Source: Massilia frigida (GTDB lineage Bacteria; Pseudomonadota; Gammaproteobacteria; Burkholderiales; Burkholderiaceae_D). Taken from it: 64,000 nt of DNA. Of this stretch, positions 1 to 9,532 are shown piece by piece; position 1 is the first letter of the stretch, and each line of letters starts with the position of its first letter. The notes beneath the pieces were generated by a model. That model was not told where the DNA came from. It was given only the letters and a program-made list of their open reading frames with translations, and did no database searches. Location: NCBI RefSeq assembly GCF_011682175.1, contig NZ_WHJG01000035.1:1-64000 (forward strand). The letters run 5' to 3'. Position numbers and translations under genes: made by a program.

Positions 1-37
1 ATGGTGTGGGCGTTTTGATTAAGCGTTAGAAACTAAA

Positions 38-241
38 TCATGCCAGAAATGGGCGCCCACCCCCACCTTTTCGCTTGCGCTGCCAAGCAATTTTCATCCG
101 TTCCGCTAGTTTTGCAAGAGGCTCATAGGTGACCGAGGCGTTCGACTCTTCCATGACGTACCAGGAAGATCGCACGCTGGTGATGTGGTGCGCACAAGCG
201 GCGAGCGCGCTTCCCAGGACGACGATCAGCAGCCTTCTCAT
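38..241 (-). CDS. small lipoprotein, function unknown
   Basis: A 67-residue protein with an N-terminal hydrophobic segment ending in the lipobox LAAC (Cys16), so it is probably a lipid-anchored envelope protein. Beyond the signal peptide it has a short polar body and a basic Gly-rich tail with no recognisable domain. Its ATG overlaps the stop codon of the patatin-like gene by 4 bp (ATGA), which implies translational coupling and makes the small gene credible. The coupling suggests it works with the phospholipase at the membrane; that role is inference. Confidence 0.7.
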   Translation of the reverse strand: MRRLLIVVLGSALAACAHHITSVRSSWYVMEESNASVTYEPLAKLAERMKIAWQRKRKGGGGRPFLA

Positions 242-3200
242 TGCCTGCCTCCGTCCCCGGCACTCACATTCGTTCTCGGATGGGCACGGTTCACACCCTC
301 CTCGATTCCGACCAATCTTTTACCGATTTCCGCTGACTCGAGCATTTTCTTTGTGTCATCAAGCTTATTTAAGATCAAGCCCAAGTGCGGATCGGAGACG
401 ACGACCGGATCCTTTTTCAAGGCCTCTCTGAATTTAAGCAAGACGTCCAGGGTGACGATCGGTGCGGCTGCTGAGTCCTTGCCACGCGCCAGCTTCATCA
501 ATTCGATTTCGGATCGCAGTAAAGCATGCATCTCGGCGACCGTGCGCGCGCTGTCGGCATTCACGGCGCCGACCGATCTTTCCAGTTGCGCTGTGGCGGA
601 GAGGAGTTGCGTGAATCGCTCGGTAAGCGCTGCTTGAAAGGCATCTGCGTTGAGGTCGACAGTCACGTGAACGTTGTGCTGCCCCGCTGCTCCTCCGTCA
701 GAGCCTGGGGCCGCTGGGGCCGGGGGGAACGCCTGACCTAAGGCAACAATTGCCGCGAGGCCGAGCGCCACGACTGCCGGAATAGCGACTGAACTCAAAC
801 TCATCAACCCGGTGGCGCTCAACATGTGCAAGGCGCCACTGTTGTCGCCTGCTGCGACGGGGACCTCGCTATTGATCTCCGATGCGGCCACTTCAGCTTC
901 GCTGGCGTCGACCGCGCCCCTCTCGGGCGCCGGCCAAGCGCCTCCTGCCCTAGCATCGCGACCGAGAATCTTGTCGCGCATAACACTGTGGTAGCCCAAT
1001 TCCCGATAGCTTTCAAATCGCACCTCGTCAAAAAATTGATCGGCTGTCGGATGGTGCGGAAAGGGATTGCGCTGATTCTTTTTTGCCAGAGCCGCGTAGC
1101 GGGTGATGTCGAGCGGTTCATCGCCGCTCAGCAAGGGTTTGATGTAAATCAGGACGCCATCGGTATCGTCGCCGTCGATGTCGGAATAACGAATGGTCGC
1201 CACCGAAGAGTGCTGATGCTTGTTCAAATCGCCGCGCGACCATTTTGGCGTCGGCAAGCCATGAGGAAAGACGATCGAGATGCCCAAGTCGATACGGATC
1301 TTCCGGACGGCATTCTCCAGGTCTTCAAACTGATACTTCGGATCGCAGCCAGCGTCGACCAAGACGATATGGTGACAGCGGCGTCGCACCATTTCATACA
1401 GTCCCAAATTTTCAAAATGCCCGCCGTCCGATAAATAGACATAAGCATTTTCATCGGTCGTACTTGCCAGCGATTCTTTTACCAACGAGGCCATGCCTCC
1501 CTTCGGTTCGCTGCGATCCCAACATTTTTTGCCGGCGTTGCCCGGATTGGGAAGCCACCAGCCGAGGCGAATATTAAAGAAAGTCATGGCGAAGGCGACC
1601 AGTGCCGATGTGTGATAGCCCATGTTCGGCGTTGCCGCCGCGCCAGAGATCGTCATGGCGCGCGCCAGAGAAATGCCATCTTGTCCGGTATAGGTGCCGG
1701 AGGGCTGAAACCCGGTGCAGGCAGCGCCCGCATGTAAGGGGGAAATCGTGTAACCGGCGGCCTTGCGCTGCTGCCATTCCAGGCGGCTACTCGATGGCTT
1801 GACCAGATTGAGGGCAATGTTCACCACGTGAAAGAGCTTACGGTCTGATCGATGCCTGGCATTCATCGCGTTGAATAAGTCGCGCATATTGCGGTTGTCG
1901 TTCGGGTCAAAGCCGGTGAATGGGTTCGGGTCCCGCCGGCTGTTGGATGCTCCCAAATACGCCCTGACGAGGCGGTTTCCGTACATGTTGTGCAGGGAAA
2001 AAGTGTTTGCACCAACAAAATATGATGAAGCGAACATCAGCGCCAGCAGACAAATGAAAATGGCGGCCACACTGCCGATCGGGGCTGACCTCGTAAGGTT
2101 AGCGTATTTTTCTGCGTGCGTCTGGCCGGACGAGTCCACGCCACACGCTACCGCGAGCACAAAACTGATCGCTATAACGATCGTAACGATAAAAACGGCG
2201 GCAGAGATTTCGAAAACCCGGTCGCCCAATGTTGACACCGCACTTTTCAGCTTACGCTGTACTGCGGAACCATGCTTGCTCCAATATCCATATGCGCCTG
2301 TCGCCAAGCCGAGCAGTCCTGCTGACCCGGCTGCCTCTTTCCCCCATTTGCATTCCAGAACCAGCCACGGTCCGAGGATAACCACAGAGGTAACGATAAG
2401 CCATGCAACTATCGTCCAGAAGATGTAAGCACTGGCGCGCGCCCACCATTCTCTTTCATCTTCGCGCGTATGGGTGGGATGCGACAGGCCCACATGAAGT
2501 GTCATGCAGATCCAGAGCGCGGCCAGCAGCGCCGGAACGCCAACGATCGCATACTTGCCGGAGAAATCGAATCCTGCATCGACGGCCCCGCCGCGAAAGG
2601 CCAGGCCGCCAACGAATTGTGCGATTGTGAGCAGGAGCGTACCTGACAGGGCCCCGGCGATGGTGAGCGGAATCATGCCGGCCCAGCGATTGTCCCGACT
2701 ATGCGGGTTGCTTGGCTGCAGAAGAACAGCGGTCGCTTTGCAAGCAAATAATAAGACCGCACCACAAAAGGGAAAGAAAATGGCGCGAGGAAGATATGGC
2801 ATGCCACGATGCTGGCTGAGAGCAGGAACGATCCAGCTGAGTAGCACGTTTGCGATCAAAATCGGCAGGTAGCAGTGGCCGATAAAGCTATTTTTGTTCG
2901 GGGGAGTTGTGGAATAGCCTGGGAGATTCCTGAGTATGTTCAAGAACCCAAAAATGCCGATGCTGAAGCTTAGGGTGAGCAATATCCAGAACGACCAGTT
3001 GTTCGGGTTTCTCATGAAGTGGAGGAGCATTGCCAAATGCGCGCGGGGCAGCATGATCAGCGCCGCCAGCAAAGGAAGCAGCACCATCCAGTGTAAAGCC
3101 AGGTTGCGCACGAACGTCGCCACCAAGGTCACCAAATCCATCGACAATCCATGTACCGGACTCAGGTAGTTGCTGTACGCCCGTAGCCGCTTGATCTGCG

Positions 3201-3678
3201 CTGGCTCCGGCGCAGCTGTCCTTGCAGGCGGGAGAGGATCCGCTGCAATCCTGTTAATCACAGCGGCAGTATCCCCGCCACTGCGCTCGATCCAACTTGA
3301 AAGCCAGCTAGCAATATATCCGCCGCCGGAAACCGATGACATGTAGTGAAATTGCTGCAGCCACCCCTGCTTCGCCAGCGCCTGGATGACGCCAAGCCCA
3401 AACGTTGCACTTCGTACGCCCCCACCGGACAGGCATAACGCCGAACGCTTATCATGGACTGGCAGATCGTGGATGCATCGACGCAAATAGATTTCGCGCC
3501 GCCGATCATTGCACTCCTCATCGCTGCAACTACCTCGGTCTTGCGCCGATAAGGTGCCAGCGTCGAATGCACCGTTCCGCTGTGCTGCGGCCGGTAGTGG
3601 ATGATGGAGAAACTCAAACTCGGCTTCCAGGACTTCGATTAGTCGCAATGGACGCGCGCTGGCATTTTCTTGAGTCAT
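238..3678 (-). CDS. patatin-like phospholipase with internal multi-pass membrane region
   Basis: A predicted lipid acyl hydrolase of the patatin family. Numbered from a GTG at 3741, the oxyanion motif SGGGVR is at about residues 105-110, the nucleophile motif SVSGGGY follows (Ser138), and the catalytic Asp lies much later in SDGGHFENLG. Between the two halves are about nine hydrophobic segments (roughly residues 205-580), and one more lies near the C terminus. The active site is therefore built from segments flanking a membrane domain, far longer than a 300-residue soluble patatin. I chose the ATG at 3678; the in-frame GTG at 3741 lacks a Shine-Dalgarno sequence. The downstream lipoprotein gene overlaps its stop codon. 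The substrate is unknown. Confidence 0.85.
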   Translation of the reverse strand: MTQENASARPLRLIEVLEAEFEFLHHPLPAAAQRNGAFDAGTLSAQDRGSCSDEECNDRRREIYLRRCIHDLPVHDKRSALCLSGGGVRSATFGLGVIQALAKQGWLQQFHYMSSVSGGGYIASWLSSWIERSGGDTAAVINRIAADPLPPARTAAPEPAQIKRLRAYSNYLSPVHGLSMDLVTLVATFVRNLALHWMVLLPLLAALIMLPRAHLAMLLHFMRNPNNWSFWILLTLSFSIGIFGFLNILRNLPGYSTTPPNKNSFIGHCYLPILIANVLLSWIVPALSQHRGMPYLPRAIFFPFCGAVLLFACKATAVLLQPSNPHSRDNRWAGMIPLTIAGALSGTLLLTIAQFVGGLAFRGGAVDAGFDFSGKYAIVGVPALLAALWICMTLHVGLSHPTHTREDEREWWARASAYIFWTIVAWLIVTSVVILGPWLVLECKWGKEAAGSAGLLGLATGAYGYWSKHGSAVQRKLKSAVSTLGDRVFEISAAVFIVTIVIAISFVLAVACGVDSSGQTHAEKYANLTRSAPIGSVAAIFICLLALMFASSYFVGANTFSLHNMYGNRLVRAYLGASNSRRDPNPFTGFDPNDNRNMRDLFNAMNARHRSDRKLFHVVNIALNLVKPSSSRLEWQQRKAAGYTISPLHAGAACTGFQPSGTYTGQDGISLARAMTISGAAATPNMGYHTSALVAFAMTFFNIRLGWWLPNPGNAGKKCWDRSEPKGGMASLVKESLASTTDENAYVYLSDGGHFENLGLYEMVRRRCHHIVLVDAGCDPKYQFEDLENAVRKIRIDLGISIVFPHGLPTPKWSRGDLNKHQHSSVATIRYSDIDGDDTDGVLIYIKPLLSGDEPLDITRYAALAKKNQRNPFPHHPTADQFFDEVRFESYRELGYHSVMRDKILGRDARAGGAWPAPERGAVDASEAEVAASEINSEVPVAAGDNSGALHMLSATGLMSLSSVAIPAVVALGLAAIVALGQAFPPAPAAPGSDGGAAGQHNVHVTVDLNADAFQAALTERFTQLLSATAQLERSVGAVNADSARTVAEMHALLRSEIELMKLARGKDSAAAPIVTLDVLLKFREALKKDPVVVSDPHLGLILNKLDDTKKMLESAEIGKRLVGIEEGVNRAHPRTNVSAGDGGRQ

Positions 3679-4014
3679 AAGGCCCCGCAAAAGTTGGGCA
3701 GTAATCGCAAAAAAATGCCGGCGGTGCAGTGAGCGAGCCACGCGCCGGCAATTATACTTCTAGCATGTAGACTGATTAATATACGCCAAAAATCAGCGTG
3801 CGCCGGAGGAATATGTTTTTGACACGTATTTACAACGGTCCGGTTATTTCGTTGCATAACCACTTGGCAACCGCACCTTGGTCTTGGGCGGGAACTTAGA
3901 GTCCGGGATAACGCAATAGCGTCCGGGACAGATTGCATTTTGCGGAGAAACCCATCCACGAACCACCCGTGCGCCACGGCATGCGAGATGCATGGCGCCG
4001 CCGACGTAGCCTGC
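3679..4014. other. intergenic region upstream of the patatin gene
   Basis: About 335 bp without a credible gene. AT-richer than its surroundings near 3750-3850, which would suit a promoter for the leftward patatin gene. An 8-base direct repeat (GTCCGGGA) occurs twice near 3900-3930, close to where the duplicated gdhA fragment begins. No recognisable element otherwise. Confidence 0.5.
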
Positions 4015-4506
4015 CCCCGCTCAGTTCATCACGGATACAAGCCGCGCACCTCGCGCCTGCAGCACGCGCGTGCACGCCACCACGAACGCGGCCGTCCTCA
4101 GCGACACGTCCTTGTCCTGCGCCACCTGCCAGATGGCTGCGAACGCATCGCGCATGATGCGCGTCAGGCGCGCGTTGATGTCTTCCTCGCTCCAGAAAAA
4201 GCTCGAGAAGTCCTGCACCCATTCAACGTAGCTGACCGTGACACCGCCCGCGTTGGCGATCACGTCCGGCACTACCAGTACGCCGTTCTCGCGCAGGATG
4301 TCGCCGGCCTCCGGCGTGGCCGGTCCGTTGGCGCCCTCCAGGATGATGCGCGCGCGAATCTGGCCGGCGTTATCGTTGGTGATCTGCTGCTCCAGCGCGG
4401 CCGGAATCAGGATGTCGCAATCGACGTTCCAGAAGCGCTCCGGCGCAATGCGGTCCTCGCGGCCGGCAAAGCCCACCACGCTGCCCGTCTGCGCCACGTG
4501 CGCCAG
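4015..4506 (-). pseudogene. decayed 3' fragment of glutamate dehydrogenase
   Basis: This stretch matches the last ~490 bp of the intact gdhA at 8194-8687, in the same orientation, with about twenty mismatches and a 2-bp gap by eye. It encodes only the C-terminal part of the enzyme (from [13 protein letters not shown] onward). The 2-bp loss near the end changes the terminal residues from AREVRGLYP to [11 protein letters not shown]. The 5' two-thirds of the gene is missing; the fragment starts exactly at an IS66 tnpB remnant. It cannot make a dehydrogenase. It is best read as a partial duplication, not an independent acquisition. Confidence 0.9.
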
Positions 4507-4577
4507 GCCGTTGATGACTTGCGCATGTCGTGGTGGCCCGTCGCCAGGTACACCATGCCTTGCGGCGTGCACCACAT
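4507..4577 (-). pseudogene. IS66 tnpB remnant (first ~23 codons)
   Basis: The ATG at 4577 overlaps the tnpA stop codon (TAATG), the usual coupled arrangement of IS66 accessory genes. The translation [20 protein letters not shown] matches the conserved start of IS66 TnpB, which normally continues KSINGLA. Here one base is missing after AAGTC, shifting the frame, and the sequence then runs directly into the gdhA fragment. The remainder of tnpB and the tnpC transposase are absent. Confidence 0.75.
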
Positions 4578-4858
4578 TAGCGCAGCACCGCCGGGACAGC
4601 GCCCAGCCACTCCATGTGTGCCGGGCTGCCCAGGCGTATTGGCGTCTCCACTTCCAGCATGGCGGCGCTCCGGGTGGGATCAGGCAGCGCGATGAATGGC
4701 GACGCGGGCGCGCCGGTAGTGGCAAGGCGTTCGCGCCAGTAGTGAACGCTCGCTTCCATGACGCCGATGAAGGCGCACCAGGCGCGCATCGTTTGTCCGG
4801 ATTCGGCCTGTGCCTGCAGACGCGCTGGCCAGCGTTCGTGCTTCGTTGGCTCTTGCAT
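4577..4858 (-). CDS. tnpA: IS66 family accessory protein TnpA-like
   Basis: A 93-residue protein resembling the first ORF of IS66 elements: an N-terminal helix-turn-helix-like stretch ([20 protein letters not shown]...VHYWRERLA) and a C-terminal region ending just before a coupled tnpB start. In complete IS66 elements TnpA works with TnpB and the DDE transposase TnpC. No tnpC is present in this window, so the element cannot move by itself. The protein is a little shorter than usual. The ATG at 4858 is chosen because upstream residues do not fit the family. Confidence 0.7.
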   Translation of the reverse strand: MQEPTKHERWPARLQAQAESGQTMRAWCAFIGVMEASVHYWRERLATTGAPASPFIALPDPTRSAAMLEVETPIRLGSPAHMEWLGAVPAVLR

Positions 4859-4939
4859 GTCCGTGACTCCTGAGTCGATGGAGCCCCGCTTCCGGATGCC
4901 GAAAATGAGCAATGGAAGGTGGGTAAACAGACCGTTTAC

Positions 4940-5259
4940 TTCCTGGTTCGGAAAGTTATGTACGTTATGCGCCTGCACATGGCGAAAGACGCATAGATAC
5001 AAATGGTCAAACTGGTTAGTCTACATTCACCGAAGCAATTTTCGTAACCATGGCTTCGGCATGCATCAGATATGGCGCGTTCCAGTCGGCTTAAAGCACG
5101 CAATTCGCGACGCTACTTGGCACAAGCGGACCAACGGCTTGAGATCGAAATATGCATGTTGCATAGACCTATAAGCCCGGCATGCCGTTCACCAAATACC
5201 GATGGACATAGCCGGACAAAAACACAGAAATCAACTAACCAAATGTTGGGGAGACACGC
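4940..5259. other. upstream region of the TonB-dependent receptor gene
   Basis: About 320 bp between the IS66 remnant and the receptor. It is AT-richer than average and has no convincing ORF. A weak sigma-70-like pair, TTGAGA (5139-5144) and CATAGA (5162-5167) with a 17-bp spacer, could drive the receptor. No Fur-like or other operator was recognised. Confidence 0.35.
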
Positions 5260-8109
5260 GTGAAAGAGAAATCGATTTGTGCAGCGATACGACTTCTATG
5301 TATGACAGGTCTGATCGGCGGCAGTACTGCATTTTGCCTGAGCGCTAACGCTCAGGAGGCGGGAATACAGCGAGTGGAAATCACTGGCTCGGCGATCAAA
5401 CGCATCGCCAAGGAAGGGGCGCTGCCGGTTCAATTTTTGAGCGCGGCGGATATCCAAAAAACCGGCGCCAAAAGCGTTGAAGAGCTCGTTCAGTCGCTCT
5501 CATCGATGCAAGGCTTTACCACTGCATCGGAGTCCGTGAACGGCAGCGGCGGCGGCGTTCAAAATGCCTCGATCCACAGTATCGGAGCCGCTTATACGCT
5601 GGTATTGCTGAACGGTCGCCGCATGGCGTCCTACGGATCGGGCAGCGCCGTCAACCTTGCCAGCATTCCGATGAGCGCGGTCGAGCGCGTGGAAATTCTG
5701 ACTGACGGTGCTTCAACCTTATACGGGTCCGATGCCATTGCCGGCGTCATCAATTTCATTCTCAAAAAAAACCAGCAGGATTTTCGCTTTGATGCTGGCG
5801 TGAATCGCCCAGGAAAAAAAGGTGGAGGAAACTCCAATTTCTCGCTATCCAAAGGGTTCGGGGACCTCGACAAGGATGGCTACAACTTCCTGGTGACGTA
5901 CGCGCATGACGCTCAACGCGAACTCAAGGCGAAGGATCGTGATTTCGCAAAAACCGGACTGCGGCGCTTTACCGAAAACGGAAAGAATTATTCCACTTAC
6001 CTTCTCGCGGCCAATACCGCACCGGCGTCGGCCACGTTGAGCCTCAAGGACAACACGGTGAAGATATTCTCGCCTAGCTACTATAAAACCGGCGCCTGCG
6101 CTCCTGACACCGCATTTGTTGGCACGGCAGACGACAAGTCGTGTTGGTTCGACTACGCGGGGACTGTGCAGCTGGTTCCTAAGTCTGAGCGGGACAGTAT
6201 CTTCTCGTCTTTCAACATGAAGCTCAATCCTGACCTGAATATTTTTGGTGAGCTTGTACTCTCAAAATACAAGCAGACGGCGCAATATGCGCCCGCTGCT
6301 CAGCGCCTGACTCTGCCGTTGAGCGGGGCTCTGTATGCCAATGAAGTGGCGCCGTATCTTGGTAAGATTGGCGTGTCGCCAGGCGACGTGGCATCCGCTT
6401 CGATGAATATCCGGTTCACGGACGCCGGAGGCAGGGCCAGGGACTATATTACAGAAGCAAAGCATCTCGCCTTGGGCGCTTCAGGCATGAAGAATGGGTT
6501 CGATTACTCGGCATCGTTTACGCACTCCGAGAATAGTCAGGAATCAAATTTTGTAGGCGGCTTCCTGAGCAAGAATGCCTATAACGACATTGTCGCTTCC
6601 GGTAAGTTCAATCCATTCGGTCCATCGGGTAGTTCGTCTGCTGTTCTGGCGCCGGCAATTCTGCATACCAACGAAAACAAGACCGAAGTAAAACTGGACA
6701 GGATAAGCGGGACGCTCAGCCACGCCTTGTTCGACGCACCTGGTGGCACTTCCCAGTTGGCGCTCAGTGGTGACTATTCGCAGCAACGTTACGATTTCAT
6801 GCCGAGTCCAATCTCGCAGGGGGCGAACGCGCAACAGCCCAATTTTACCGATACCCCTTTGGGTGACTCGGCCGATCACCTGCCTGTCGCGGCCAAGCGC
6901 AACAACTGGGGCGCTTCCGCCGAGTGGATGACGCCGCTGTTCAAGACCTTGGAAGTGACGGCTGCGGCCCGCTACGATGCGTATTCGGCCGTGAAAAACA
7001 GCATGGTCTTCGATCCATCGGACGGCAAGCTGCTGCCTCCAGCGGAACAGGGTAATTCCAACAAGAAGGCGACCTACAAGCTCGCTTTCCGCTTCACTCC
7101 CGTCGAGAATTTGCTGCTCAGGGGATCGTATGGGACGGGCTTCAAGGTGGCGAATATGGATTCGATCGCTTCGCCGACCGTTCAGTCCGGCAATACTTCC
7201 GGGGCGTATGCTTGCCCTGTCAAAGCCCCGGATCCTCGCGCGGCGTACTGTACGGGAACGACGCAGCAGTACTTGCTCACGGGCGGAAATAACCTCTCCG
7301 GGGAAAGTGGGTTGCGGCCTGAGACGTCCAAGCAATACGCAGTTGGTGTTCGATTCGATCCGGTCAAGAGCCTGTCGCTAGGTCTGGATTTGTGGTCGGT
7401 GAACATGAAGGACCAGCTCACTACCCTTCCGGAACAGTTTCCCTTCGCAGATCCGGCCAAATTCAACAATAATTTCTCCGTTGTCTATGATCAGGGTATC
7501 GGCGCCAACAAGCTGGTCACACTGCTTCCGACCTTTAACCTGGCCGCAGCCCGATACCGCGGGATCGACTGGGACAACTCGTATTCAATGAAAACCGGCG
7601 TGGGCAAGTTCGACTTCAAGTGGAACGGCACCTACATGTTGAAATCCGAGGTCGACGTGCCTGGATCTCCTACGGAAAGCAGCGTTGGCCGGTTTGATGC
7701 ATACAACAACGTCACCGCGCGCATTGTTTCGCGGCTGTCGGCCAGCTGGGCCAGTCATGATACCTACACCAACACCTTGGCGGTCAATTTCCGCTCCGGT
7801 TATCACGACCAGGAGTTGACGGCAGACGACAACACCTTAAAGCTGGTCAACGATGACGGCACCTTGCCGGTCGGGTTCACCGGTCTTAAACGTGACGTTA
7901 AAGCGTTTACGACCGTTGACTGGCAAACGCGAATTGTGCTGAAACAATACGCTAACCTGGGCATTTCCCTGGGCATTCGTAATGTGTTTGATGCAGAACC
8001 ACCTCTCAGTATTCGTACTGCGGGCGGCGGAAATCAAGCGGGATTCGACGCGCGCTATGCAAGTCCGTTGGGGCGTCAGTTCTACGTCACTGGCGGCGTC
8101 AGCTTCTAA
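5260..8109 (+). CDS. TonB-dependent outer-membrane receptor
   Basis: A 949-residue protein with a signal peptide (hydrophobic core, cleavage after SANA), a TonB-box/plug region (QRVEITGSAIKR, then LVLLNGRR, NLASIPMSAVERVEIL and TDGASTLYGSDAIAGVINF, residues ~30-170) and a long beta-barrel ending in aromatic Phe (YVTGGVSF). It should take up a large or scarce substrate using TonB energy. No STN signalling domain precedes the plug. The start is GTG at 5260, preceded by GGGGAGA. Substrate not deducible: the neighbours are an IS66 remnant and two gdhA copies, and no partner transporter or degradative gene is adjacent. It lies within a segment bounded by direct repeats. Confidence 0.93.
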   Translation: MKEKSICAAIRLLCMTGLIGGSTAFCLSANAQEAGIQRVEITGSAIKRIAKEGALPVQFLSAADIQKTGAKSVEELVQSLSSMQGFTTASESVNGSGGGVQNASIHSIGAAYTLVLLNGRRMASYGSGSAVNLASIPMSAVERVEILTDGASTLYGSDAIAGVINFILKKNQQDFRFDAGVNRPGKKGGGNSNFSLSKGFGDLDKDGYNFLVTYAHDAQRELKAKDRDFAKTGLRRFTENGKNYSTYLLAANTAPASATLSLKDNTVKIFSPSYYKTGACAPDTAFVGTADDKSCWFDYAGTVQLVPKSERDSIFSSFNMKLNPDLNIFGELVLSKYKQTAQYAPAAQRLTLPLSGALYANEVAPYLGKIGVSPGDVASASMNIRFTDAGGRARDYITEAKHLALGASGMKNGFDYSASFTHSENSQESNFVGGFLSKNAYNDIVASGKFNPFGPSGSSSAVLAPAILHTNENKTEVKLDRISGTLSHALFDAPGGTSQLALSGDYSQQRYDFMPSPISQGANAQQPNFTDTPLGDSADHLPVAAKRNNWGASAEWMTPLFKTLEVTAAARYDAYSAVKNSMVFDPSDGKLLPPAEQGNSNKKATYKLAFRFTPVENLLLRGSYGTGFKVANMDSIASPTVQSGNTSGAYACPVKAPDPRAAYCTGTTQQYLLTGGNNLSGESGLRPETSKQYAVGVRFDPVKSLSLGLDLWSVNMKDQLTTLPEQFPFADPAKFNNNFSVVYDQGIGANKLVTLLPTFNLAAARYRGIDWDNSYSMKTGVGKFDFKWNGTYMLKSEVDVPGSPTESSVGRFDAYNNVTARIVSRLSASWASHDTYTNTLAVNFRSGYHDQELTADDNTLKLVNDDGTLPVGFTGLKRDVKAFTTVDWQTRIVLKQYANLGISLGIRNVFDAEPPLSIRTAGGGNQAGFDARYASPLGRQFYVTGGVSF

Positions 8110-8115
8110 AACAAA

Positions 8116-8140
8116 GGGAAGTGCTCCTGGAGCACTTCCC
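8116..8140. terminator. hairpin between convergent TonB receptor and gdhA genes
   Basis: A perfect inverted repeat, arms GGGAAGTGCTCC and GGAGCACTTCCC around a single T. Read leftward it is followed by TTTGTTTT, fitting an intrinsic terminator for the gdhA transcript. Read rightward it sits 7 bp after the receptor stop codon but lacks a T tract. Confidence 0.75.
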
Positions 8141-8166
8141 GCGTTAGTGAGGTGTTGGATCGTCAC

Positions 8167-8195
8167 GGTTTTGGCAAGCTGAGCTTGCCAAAACC
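8167..8195. terminator. second hairpin downstream of gdhA
   Basis: A perfect 14-bp inverted repeat, arms GGTTTTGGCAAGCT and AGCTTGCCAAAACC with one base between. It lies 12 bp beyond the gdhA stop codon, before the 8116-8140 hairpin. The 3' arm lacks a trailing T run, so it may stabilise the mRNA end instead of terminating transcription itself. Confidence 0.6.
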
Positions 8196-8687
8196 CCGCT
8201 CAGTCCATCACGGATACAGGCCGCGCACCTCGCGCGCCTGCAGCACGCGCGTGCACGCCACGACGAACGCGGCCGTCCTCAGCGACACGTCCTTGTCCTG
8301 CGCCACTTGCCAGATGGCTGCGAACGCATCGCGCATGATGCGCGTCAGGCGGGCGTTGATGTCTTCCTCGCTCCAGAAAAAGCTCGAAAAATCCTGCACC
8401 CATTCAAAGTAGCTGACCGTGACACCGCCCGCGTTGGCGATCACGTCCGGCACCACCAGCACGCCGTTCTCGCGCAGGATATCGTCGGCCTCCGGCGTGG
8501 TCGGTCCGTTGGCGCCCTCCAGGATGATGCGCGCGCGAATCTGGGCGGCATTCTCCCTGGTGATCTGCTGCTCCAGCGCGGCCGGAATCAGGATGTCGCA
8601 ATCGACGTTCCAGAAGCGCTCCGGCGCAATGCTGTCCTCGGCGCCGGCAAAGCCCACCACGCTGCCCGTCTGCGCCACGTGCGCCAG
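8194..8687 (-). repeat. direct repeat copy 2 (3' end of intact gdhA)
   Basis: The counterpart of 4015-4506, in the same orientation. The two copies bracket about 3.7 kb containing the IS66 remnant and the TonB receptor. Homology ends exactly after GCGCCAG (8687 and 4506). Recombination between the copies would delete roughly 4.2 kb and leave a single gdhA 3' end. Confidence 0.85.
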
Positions 8688-9494
8688 CAAGGCTGCCACG
8701 TCCAGGCCGCCTTCATGCACGATCGTGCCGCCGTGGTCCTGCACCGCCACCACCAGCGCGCCGGCCTCCGAAAACAGGCGGGCGGCGATTCCGCCCACAT
8801 TGCCGAAGCCCTGTACCGCGACCCGTGCGCCCTCGATCTGCATGCCGCACTTGAGGGCAGCCTCGCAGCCGGCCACGTACACCCCGCGCCCGGTGGCGTC
8901 GCGCCGTCCCAGGCTGCCGCCCAGCGAAATCGGCTTGCCGGTCACCACGCCGGTGGCCGTGCTGCCCTGGTTCATCGAGTAGGTATCCATCATCCACGCC
9001 ATGGTCTGCTCGTTGGTGTTCACGTCCGGCGCGGGAATGTCCTTGTTCGGCCCGATGATGATCCCGATCTCGCTGGTATAGCGGCGCGTCATGCGCTGCA
9101 GCTCGCCCTGCGACAGCGTCCGCGGGTCGACCCGGATCCCGCCCTTGGCGCCGCCGTACGGCACATTGACGGCGGCGTTCTTGACCGTCATCCATGCCGA
9201 CAGCGCCATCACTTCCGACAGCGTCACATCCTGGTGGAAGCGCACCCCGCCCTTGCCGGGGCCGCGCGACATATTGTGCTGTACCCGGTAGCCCTCGAAG
9301 TGGGCGATGCTGCCGTCGTCGCGCTCGATCGGTACGTCGACCACCAGGATGCGCTTGGGCCGCTTGAGCGTCTCGACCCAGCGCGCCAGTCCGCCCAGGT
9401 GCGGCGTGACGCGGTCGATCTGTTCGAGGTAAACGCTCCAGGGGTTGTTTTCCTTGGGGACGAGGTAGGAGGGAATGTCGTGCTGGCGTGTCAT
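8208..9494 (-). CDS. gdhA: glutamate dehydrogenase (Glu/Leu/Phe/Val family)
   Basis: A 428-residue cytoplasmic enzyme interconverting glutamate and 2-oxoglutarate plus ammonia with NAD(P). The substrate domain carries [13 protein letters not shown] and [13 protein letters not shown] (lysine-rich active site); the Rossmann part has [11 protein letters not shown]. The length and the C terminus REVRGLYP are normal for the family. The gene starts 38 bp after gltL in the same direction, with a GGAG ribosome site, so it probably belongs to the transporter operon and takes imported glutamate to the TCA cycle. The last third is duplicated as a pseudogene at 4015-4506. Coenzyme preference cannot be read reliably. 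Confidence 0.95.
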   Translation of the reverse strand: MTRQHDIPSYLVPKENNPWSVYLEQIDRVTPHLGGLARWVETLKRPKRILVVDVPIERDDGSIAHFEGYRVQHNMSRGPGKGGVRFHQDVTLSEVMALSAWMTVKNAAVNVPYGGAKGGIRVDPRTLSQGELQRMTRRYTSEIGIIIGPNKDIPAPDVNTNEQTMAWMMDTYSMNQGSTATGVVTGKPISLGGSLGRRDATGRGVYVAGCEAALKCGMQIEGARVAVQGFGNVGGIAARLFSEAGALVVAVQDHGGTIVHEGGLDVAALLAHVAQTGSVVGFAGAEDSIAPERFWNVDCDILIPAALEQQITRENAAQIRARIILEGANGPTTPEADDILRENGVLVVPDVIANAGGVTVSYFEWVQDFSSFFWSEEDINARLTRIMRDAFAAIWQVAQDKDVSLRTAAFVVACTRVLQAREVRGLYP

Positions 9495-9532
9495 GCGGCG
9501 GCTCCGTTGTTGTAGTTTGAAGGTGGTATCTT

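Larger units (their letters stand above)
4507..4939 (-). mobile_element. IS66-family insertion sequence remnant
   Basis: Contains tnpA and the first codons of tnpB, read leftward. The outer end is tentatively placed at 4939: read on the minus strand it starts GTAAACGGTCTGTTTAC, containing a 6-bp inverted repeat (GTAAAC/GTTTAC) and beginning with GTAA as IS66 termini often do, about 80 bp before the tnpA ATG. The other end is lost at the junction with the gdhA fragment at 4506/4507. No opposite terminal repeat or target duplication could be identified. Confidence 0.55.
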
